Source: Bacteroidota bacterium
GTDB taxonomy: Bacteria; Bacteroidota; Bacteroidia; Flavobacteriales_F; PHOS-HE28
Reading direction: 5' to 3'
Assembly: GCA_023430325.1 (NCBI GenBank)
Contig: JAEZAU010000017.1
Location: 1-9,770 of the forward strand
Length of the DNA stretch: 9,770 bases
The translations under genes and the position numbers were made by a program. Position 1 is the stretch's first letter; each line of letters starts with the position of its first letter. This document shows, in pieces, positions 1 to 7,500 of the stretch. The notes below the pieces were generated by a model, which worked only from the letters and a program-made list of their open reading frames with translations, had not been told where the DNA came from and did no database searches.

Positions 1-425
1 CATCAGGCTCGATCGGACCTGCAACGGTCGTGGACCTGATCGCCGATCTGCCGACCAACATGGCCGCTGGCGATCATACGTTCACCATCCGGTTCAGCGG
101 CGAAAGCGGCACCTGGAGCGTTCCGCATTCCACAACCTTCAGCGTGATCACATCGATCGAAGAGATCCCCGGGTTGACCGTGGTGTTGATCTTTCCGAAT
201 CCGGTGACCGATCAGCTCGGAATTCGCATCTCCGCGACCGAAGCGCAGACTTTAGGCGTGGAGATCCTTGATCTGAGCGGAAGGTCGATCCAACGATCGG
301 GACAATGGAATGTGATCGGCACCGATCAAAAATACTTCGATGTGAGCTCATTGTCGCGAGGCCAATACATCCTGCGGCTGACCGATGGTTTGAAGAGTAT
401 CAGTGTGCCGTTCATTAAAAACTAA
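1..425 (+). CDS. Secreted protein, C-terminal fragment with T9SS type A sorting domain (5' end outside window)
   Basis: This frame is open from the left edge (first whole codon at 3) to a TAA at 423-425, so only the last 140 or so residues are visible. The GTG at 30 is very unlikely to be the true start, because the frame continues upstream without a stop and the product begins inside a beta-rich domain (motif ADLPTNMAAGDHTFTIRF, followed by GTWSVPHSTTFSV). That style is common just before the sorting tail of Bacteroidota secreted proteins. The last 80 or so residues match the type A sorting domain (Por_Secre_tail family): FPNPVTDQL, then VEILDLSGRSI, then FDVSSLSRGQYILRL and a terminal basic KN. 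In this family the domain directs an already Sec-exported protein through the type IX secretion system, after which it is cleaved or anchored at the surface. The catalytic or binding part of the protein lies outside the window, so its function is unknown. A hairpin terminator follows 40 bases after the stop. Confidence 0.9.
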   Translation, partial: SGSIGPATVVDLIADLPTNMAAGDHTFTIRFSGESGTWSVPHSTTFSVITSIEEIPGLTVVLIFPNPVTDQLGIRISATEAQTLGVEILDLSGRSIQRSGQWNVIGTDQKYFDVSSLSRGQYILRLTDGLKSISVPFIKN

Positions 426-465
426 CAAAAGGTTTGAGATAGGGCAGAACGAGTACGCTGTGCAT

Positions 466-505
466 GAGAAGCTGTTCCGCCAGGAGCGGCTTCTCTTGCC
501 TTTTC
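466..505 (+). terminator. Rho-independent-type terminator after the T9SS-tailed gene
   Basis: Bases 466-478 pair with 483-495 to give a 13-bp stem, with two G-T (G-U in RNA) wobbles and no mismatch, around the 4-base loop GCCA. A T-rich stretch (TTGCCTTTTC) follows at 496-505. It lies 40 bases after the stop of the first gene and more than 150 bases before the next start, which fits termination of the upstream transcript. The T tract is interrupted by GCC, so termination strength is uncertain. The stem is nearly symmetric but the T tract is on the + side only. Confidence 0.75.
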
Positions 506-511
506 GCAATT

Positions 512-523
512 GATCGTTCACAA
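512..523 (+). promoter_or_regulatory. Upstream motif GATCGTTCACAA, copy 1 (candidate regulatory site)
   Basis: This 12-base motif occurs identically at 8723-8734, upstream of the second paralogous gene. Here it lies about 150 bases before the GTG start at 663, just after the terminator. A second shared string, GACCGTGATC, follows at 604-613 and again at 8781-8790, in the same order. Conservation of both strings in otherwise diverged leaders suggests a retained promoter or operator, or simply remnant homology from gene duplication. No good Bacteroidota -7 box (TAnnTTTG) was found close to this copy. Confidence 0.35.
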
Positions 524-662
524 ACCATTCTCCTTTCCGATGTGAAGTACGACCCAAAAAATTCAGAGCCGATGACCATCGCGTGTTGAAGGCGAACGGT
601 AGCGACCGTGATCATCATCGACTACTATTCATCCCCCGACCATCCACCAAATCCTGATCCTT

Positions 663-1574
663 GTGAAAGCACTTTTCCTCTTGCCAATGCTGATCTTTTC
701 TGCGATCGGCATGGCCGCAACACCTTCTGGTCCATCAGATTTTGCCGACCCCACGCATCGTACCGCCGGTTTTGAAGAGAACAAAGGGCAGGTGCGAAGT
801 ACTGATGGAGCGGCCGCGCCGTACGTGCGATACCGGCTTTCAGAGAATAACACGCAGATCTTTCTTCTTGAGAACGGCATCGCCTACCAGTTCAGTAGGA
901 CGCATTACGCACAGAACAGTCTGGAGGCAAGGACTCACGAACGTATTGATCGTCCAAGTGCGAGGCAGATGGGATCGGGCGAGGAAGTCCGGCTCGAGAC
1001 CTATCGCATGGACATGGTGCTGGAAGGCGCGAACCCCAATGCGCGGATCAGCACCGAAGGGATGAGCGAGGACTACACACAGTACTACAATCATGATGCG
1101 CTGGATGTACGCAGCTATTCAAAGGTGACGTACCATGACATCTATCCAGGGATCGATTGGGTGGTGTACACTACGGTTAAGGGTATGAAGTATGATTTCG
1201 TTGTGCACCCAGGGGCCGATCCCGATCAGATCAGGATGCGGTTAAAGCATCATGAGGAATTGTTCATTGAGCACAACGGTGAACTGGTCTTTGGGAACCG
1301 TTTGGGGCGGTTCATCGAAGGCAGGCCGGTTAGTCTCCAAGATGGAATGGAGATCTCTACTTCATTCGAACTCCATGATGATGTTCTCCGGTTCAAGTTG
1401 GAAGATCATGACCCCACACAGGAATTGGTCATCGATCCCGAACTTGTTTGGGCGACCTATTATGGTGGTGGTGGCTTTGAAGAAGGAGTTGCGACTGCTA
1501 CGGATCTGAATGGTAATGTCGCGCTAGCTGGTTGGACGGATTCTGGATCGAACATTGCCGCAGGAGGGCATCAA
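663..1574 (+). repeat. Paralogous segment, copy 1 (matches 8856-9770)
   Basis: The 912 bases here and the 915 bases at 8856-9770 encode collinear protein segments, with only small compensating length differences in the divergent loop. Base identity is obvious in long blocks, for example around 766-790 against 8959-8983 and 1120-1200 against 9320-9400. The copies have clearly diverged at third codon positions, so the duplication is not recent, but they are similar enough for homologous recombination to be possible. Confidence 0.85.
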
Positions 1575-4500
1575 GTGAGTTTCGGTGGTGGAAATTCCGA
1601 CGCCTTCCTAGTGGTCTTCGATCCGAATGGCGTCAGACTATGGGCCAGTTATTATGGCGGAGGAGCGAACGAAGTAGGTTGGGGATGTGCCTTCGATCCT
1701 TCGGGTAACGTATTCCTTTCAGGATATACAGCTTCATCCTCAGGGATCGCATCTGGTGGTCATCAGAACACGATAGGGGGAGCGGATGATGCTTTCCTCG
1801 TGAAATTCGATGCTGCAGGATCCCGTCAATGGGCCACTTATTACGGTGGTAGTGATAATGAATCAATTGCTCAATGCGCAACAGATGTTAATGGAAATGT
1901 GTTTCTCTCTGGATATACAGTTTCCTCCAGTGGCATTGCGTCGGGCGGACATCAGAATGCTTTGGGTGGTGGAACCGATGCATTCCTGGTAAAGTTCAAT
2001 TCCGGCGGGACCAGATCATGGGGAACTTATTATGGTGGCAGTGGGAATGAACATGGTACTGGATGTGTCGTTGACCAAATGGGCAATGTGTTCATCGCAG
2101 GGTGGACGGAATCCGTTACAGCCATAGCCTCGGGCGGGCATCAGAATAGTTTTGGAGGAACGCGCGATGCCTTCCTGGTCAAATTCAATTCGAGCGGTTC
2201 GCGTGCCTGGGGTACTTATTACGGAGGCAGTACCAGTGATGAAGGTTGGGGTTGTGCGTCGGATGGGGAGAATGTTTTCCTGACCGGTACCACAACATCC
2301 TACTCTGATATCGCTACGAGCGGCAGTCATCAATCCTTTCATGGTGCAGAGATCCCGGCTTATCAAGAAGGACTTAGTAACGATGCTTTCCTGGTGAAGT
2401 TCAATTCGAGTGGCATCCGACAGTGGGGTACTTATTACGGATACTATCAAGAAGATGAGGGATTCTCCTGTTCCGCCGATGCGGATGGCAACGTCTATAT
2501 GGCAGGGGTCACGACCTCGGTCCAGAGCATTGCTTATGAAGGACATCAGAGCACTTTGGGCGGACAAGGTGACGGCTTCCTCGCAAGCTTTGATGCAGGC
2601 GGCACCCGTCTTTGGGGAACCTATTATGGGGGGAGCAGCATCGACCGGGCCCGGGGATCTGCGACATCAGTTGGAGAAGTGGTATATATAGTTGGTACTA
2701 CTGCCTCCGCCTCAGGGATCGCGTTCAACGGGCATCAGAATACCACCACGAACCAGGCGGCATTCCTGGCGAGGTTCGGAGTGGGTATACCACCAAGTGT
2801 CAACATCGGTGCTGTACCGGGAAGCCCATTCTGTGCCGGGGAGCAATTGAACATTCCGTATACGGTGGATGGAAGTTTCAACAACGGAAACACATTCACA
2901 GCACAACTTTCCAACTCAAGCGGAAGCTTCAATAGTCCTGTTGCCATCGGTTCTCTGAACGGCACTGGAGGAGGTACGATCCTGGCGACCATCCCTGCTG
3001 GAACGTCCCCTGGCAGCGGATATCGAATTCGCGTTGTTTCCAGTGATCCGGATACGATGAGCCTGGACAACGGATCGAACATCACCATCAATGATCCGAG
3101 CACAAGCTGTATTTGCGCAAGTTCATCCGAGAGCGAACCGAATGATGTTCCTGCTCAATCCGATCCTATGACCGAGGGCGTTGCCTTGAATGGTTCCATG
3201 GGCGCATGTCTGAACGCGAACAACAGCACCGATCATCTCGGAATTTCATCCACCGTGCACGGCGTTCTTCAATTGGAAGCCTGCATCGCGAATTCAGGAC
3301 CTGTGAATATTGATGTGACGATCCGCTTGATCGACCCCACAGGCTCTACGATAGGGACCTATTTGGTCCCAGCCGGTGCGAACAAGCAACCCATCGCCAG
3401 TGATCTCACATTTCCATGCCTGGGGATCGGGACGTACACGGTCGCGATCGATAACCCAGGCAATACGTACTGTACGTTCTACTCCATAACGTATTCCATC
3501 TCTCAGCCTGTCTTCGCCAATGATGTGGAACCCAACAACAGTCTGCCGGGTACACCAGTTGCGCATGATTCCTACACAGAGGGGCATCTTCAATTCCATG
3601 GAGAGAACAACTCGGACAACTATAACGTCATGCCACCTTTCAACGGCGTGATGAATCTCGAGATACAAGCTGAGCATTTTGGAACGGCCGCTTCGACAAT
3701 GGAATTGACCCTTTATTCAACGACAGGGGCTATCATCCAAACATGGAACGTGGATGTGGGAGCGAGCAACTCACCGGCATCAACGATGCTGAGCATTCCA
3801 TGCCGTAGCAATACCACGGATTACGATCTGCGGTTCTCAACATCCACCTGCGGTGTTTCCTACAAGTGGAAATACACGATGACACCGGCATACTTCGCGA
3901 ACGACTCGGAGCCGAACAACAGCGCCAGTGGCAACCCTGTAGCCGACAGCACGTGGTATGATGGCCAGATAGGCTTCGATGACCAGACCGACGATGACTA
4001 TTACAACATCGTTCCGGCCCACAATGGTGTGATGAACATTGAGATAGAGGCGGAACATCATGGCTCAACGCCTGGTGCCATGAATGTTACATTATTCACT
4101 ACTACAGGCACTGCCATCGAGTCATGGACCATAACGGCGGGGGCCGATGGAATTCCTGTTGACACCATCTTCAGCATACCCTGCCGTAGTTCCACCACAG
4201 ATTATGATCTGCGTTTCTCTGATGTCACTTGTGGTGTTTCCTACCGCTGGAAATACACGATGAGCGCACCGCTTTTCGCTAATGACGTGGAACCGAACCA
4301 AGCATACGGCGGCAGTACAGAAGCGGATAGCACTTGGTACGAAGGCCAGATAGGGTTCGACAACCAGAGCGATGATGATGTATACAACCTGGTCCCGGCC
4401 ACCAATGGCGTAATGCACATCGAAGTTCAGGCGGAGCACATCGGGGATATACCAGGCAGCTTGGATATGACGCTGCTTAACACCTCTGGCGGCACCATAC

Positions 4501-7500
4501 AGACATGGGATCTCGTGGTAGGTGCCAATGGAACACCTCAAACCACATTGGTGAGCGTACCCTGCCGCAGCAACATCACAGATTATGATCTGCGTTTCTC
4601 CGATGTCACCTGTGGTGTTTCCTATCGTTGGAGATACACCATGGCGCCACCGCACTTCGCGGCAGATGTCGAGCCTAACAACAGTCAGCCAGGTACCCTC
4701 TTGGCCGTTGATACTTATACGGAAGGCCAGATCGGATTCGACGGTGAAAGCACCTATGACATCTACCGGATCGCGCCGCAGTTCAATGGAAGGGTGAACG
4801 TGGAATTGCAGGCTGAACATACAGGTACCACACCTGGTGTAATGACGGTCGCGCTATTGACCACCACAGGCACCACGCAGCATACCTGGACTTTTCCCAT
4901 CGGTGCCAACAGCGTCCCACTGACCACCATCCTTGATCGGACCTGCATAGGCGGGCAAGCCAACTATGACCTGCGTCTTTCATCATCCGTTTGTGGTGCC
5001 TCCTACAAGTTGAAGTATACGATCACACCGGCGGTGTACACGAATGATATTGAGCCGAACAACAGCACTTCACAAGCGATCATCCTCCCGGAGAACCAGA
5101 CCTCAGATGGCCAATTGAATTTCCCGGGCCAGGACAATACCGATCATTACCGGTTGGCTCTTTCCGGTAATGGCATCCTGAACCTGCATCTTGAGGCCGA
5201 ACACGCAGGCGTTGAGACCAACGCGATCATGACCGTGGAACTTTACTGGAGCGCAGGCCCGGTCTTGCAGTCGTGGACAGTGCCCATCGGTGCGGATGCC
5301 GTTCCGATCAGCACCACGCTGAACAGCTTATGCCGCGGCAATACTTCTCTTTACTACTTAAGGGTCAGCTCCAACATCTGCGGCACATCCTATCGCTTCA
5401 GCTATTCGGTGACACCGCCTGAGTTCACCCAGGATGTAGAGCCCAATAACGATGTCTCGCAGTCGATCATCCTTCCCGAAACACAGACGGCCGAAGGTCA
5501 TTTGAATTTCTCTTTCGGGGATAATACGGATCACTACCGCTTGGATCTTTCCGGCAACGGTGTACTGAACCTGAACGTTGAGGCAGAACACGAAGGCGTG
5601 GAGACCAACGGGATCTTGACAGTGCAGCTTTATTGGAGCGCCGGCCCCACATTGCAGTCATGGACAGTACCTGTTGGTGCCGCTGGCATTCCGATCAGTA
5701 CAGCGCTCAACAGCTTATGCCGCGGTAACGGTGGTGCTTACTATCTGAAGGTGAGTTCGAGCATCTGCGGCACTTCATACCGTGTCAGCTATTCGGTGAC
5801 ACCGCCGGTCTTCGGTGCGGACATGGAGCCCAACAACCAGGTCTCGCAGGCGATCATCCTTCCTGAAACGCAGACAGCAGATGGTCACTTGAATTTCTAC
5901 TTCGGCGATAACACCGATCATTACCGTGCTGACCTCTCCAGCGATGGAGTGATCAACGTGTCGATCGAGGCTGAGCATACCGGAACGGAGAACAATGGTG
6001 TGGTCACCGTGGAATTGTATGTAAGTACAGGAGCGGTTCTACAGACCTGGACAGCACCCGTGGGAGCCAATTCGGACCCGCTCAGTACTACCGTGAGCAG
6101 ATCATGCCTGGGGAACACACTGCCATATTACATACGAGTGAGCTCGAGCATTTGTGGCACATCCTACCGCATCAGCTACACACTAACGCCACCGCTCTTT
6201 GCGAACGATGTGGAGCCCAACAATAGCTCCCCCGGTACATCAGTCGCACACGACACTTTCACCGAAGGCCATCTGGAGTTCTACGGGAATATAACAAGTG
6301 ACGTGTACAACATCGTTCCACCGACCAATGGTGTATTGACCTTCGAGGTACAAGCTGAACATACAGGTGCGGTAGCCGATTCCATGGAGCTTCGCATCTC
6401 CACCCCCGCTGGCAGTACCATTCAGTTCTGGACTATACCTATTGGCGCGAACGGCATTCCGGAGACCAGCATTTTCAGTATTCCCTGCCGTGGGTCCACT
6501 ACCGACTATGTTGTTCGCCTGATCTCATACGCATGCGGTACCAGTTACCGATGGAAGTACACCATGAGCGCCCCTGTGTTCGGCATGGATCTGGAACCCA
6601 ACAATTCCAATACCCAAAGTGGAAGTACCGAAGCACATGACACCTGGTACGAAGGGCAGATCGCGTTCAACACCACCGATCTGGATATGTACAGCCTGGA
6701 GCCTCCGGCAAATGGTGTCATGAATATTGAAGTGGAGGCCGAACATGCTGGCTCTACTCCAGGAAGCCTTCAGGTCAAATTATTGACCACGGCAGGTTCT
6801 ACGATCCAGACCTGGAACATAGTTGTAGGCGCCAATGGCATCCCACAGGACACCGTATTGAGCATTCCGTGCCGCACCAGCACCGCAGTTTACGATCTGC
6901 AGTTCACAGGGATCACCTGCGGCACATCCTATCGTTGGAGATACACCATGGACGAACCTGTCTTCGCCAATGACGTTGAATCGAACGGGTCCGTTCAATC
7001 AGCGATCGTTCTGCCCGAAGCCACTCAAATGACCGGTCAGCTGAATTTCGGTGGCGGGGAGAACAACGATTACTACCATATCAATGTGCCCACGAACGGT
7101 ATCCTGCACGTTACGATCGAAGCTGAGCACGCAGGTACCTCTGTAATAGAGACCATCGCCGCACGCATCTCGCTGAGCGCTGGCGCTACCCTGGCTTCTT
7201 GGAACGCTGCTGTAGGTGCCAGTGGGACACCGGCCAGTACTTCGTTCAGCTTCAACTGTAGCGCCACAGGAGTGAATTATTACCTGAACCTGATCAGTAA
7301 TGTCTGCGGGGCCTCCTATAGGGTAAGTTGGACGGTGACCCCACCGGTCTTTGCTGACGATGTGGAACCCAACAATAGCAACGGCGCTGCAACACCCATC
7401 AACCTGGAGAACGCCGAGCAAACGGGCCATTTGGGTTTCCAGACAGATGATGATTGGTACATCTTCTCGCATCCTGGCGGTCCCTGGAGTGCGACGGTGA

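Noticed and set aside
415..618. Minus-strand frame of 67 codons in the first intergenic region
   Set aside because: It reads through the terminator hairpin at 466-495 and has no recognisable domain or conserved feature.
608..662. Earlier start for the giant gene, for example the GTG at 608
   Set aside because: That GTG is in a different frame. The in-frame codons before 663 contain no ATG, and the signal peptide begins cleanly at the GTG at 663.
2016..2567. Minus-strand open frame of 183 codons
   Set aside because: It is antisense to propeller blades 4-6. Its repeated ARIE(F/L)(D/H)QE strings are just the reverse reading of the blade repeats, and it has no plausible start context or domain.
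4122..4820. Minus-strand open frame of 232 codons
   Set aside because: It lies wholly inside the PPC-like array, antisense to a convincing coding frame. Its translation is low-complexity with no recognisable domain, and similar antisense frames recur at other units (for example 6999-7511), as expected from repeated codon patterns.
3513..7349. CRISPR array or DNA satellite
   Set aside because: The periodicity is about 381-387 bases, keeps the reading frame and is conserved at the protein level with third-position divergence. It is a coding domain repeat, not a CRISPR or a satellite.
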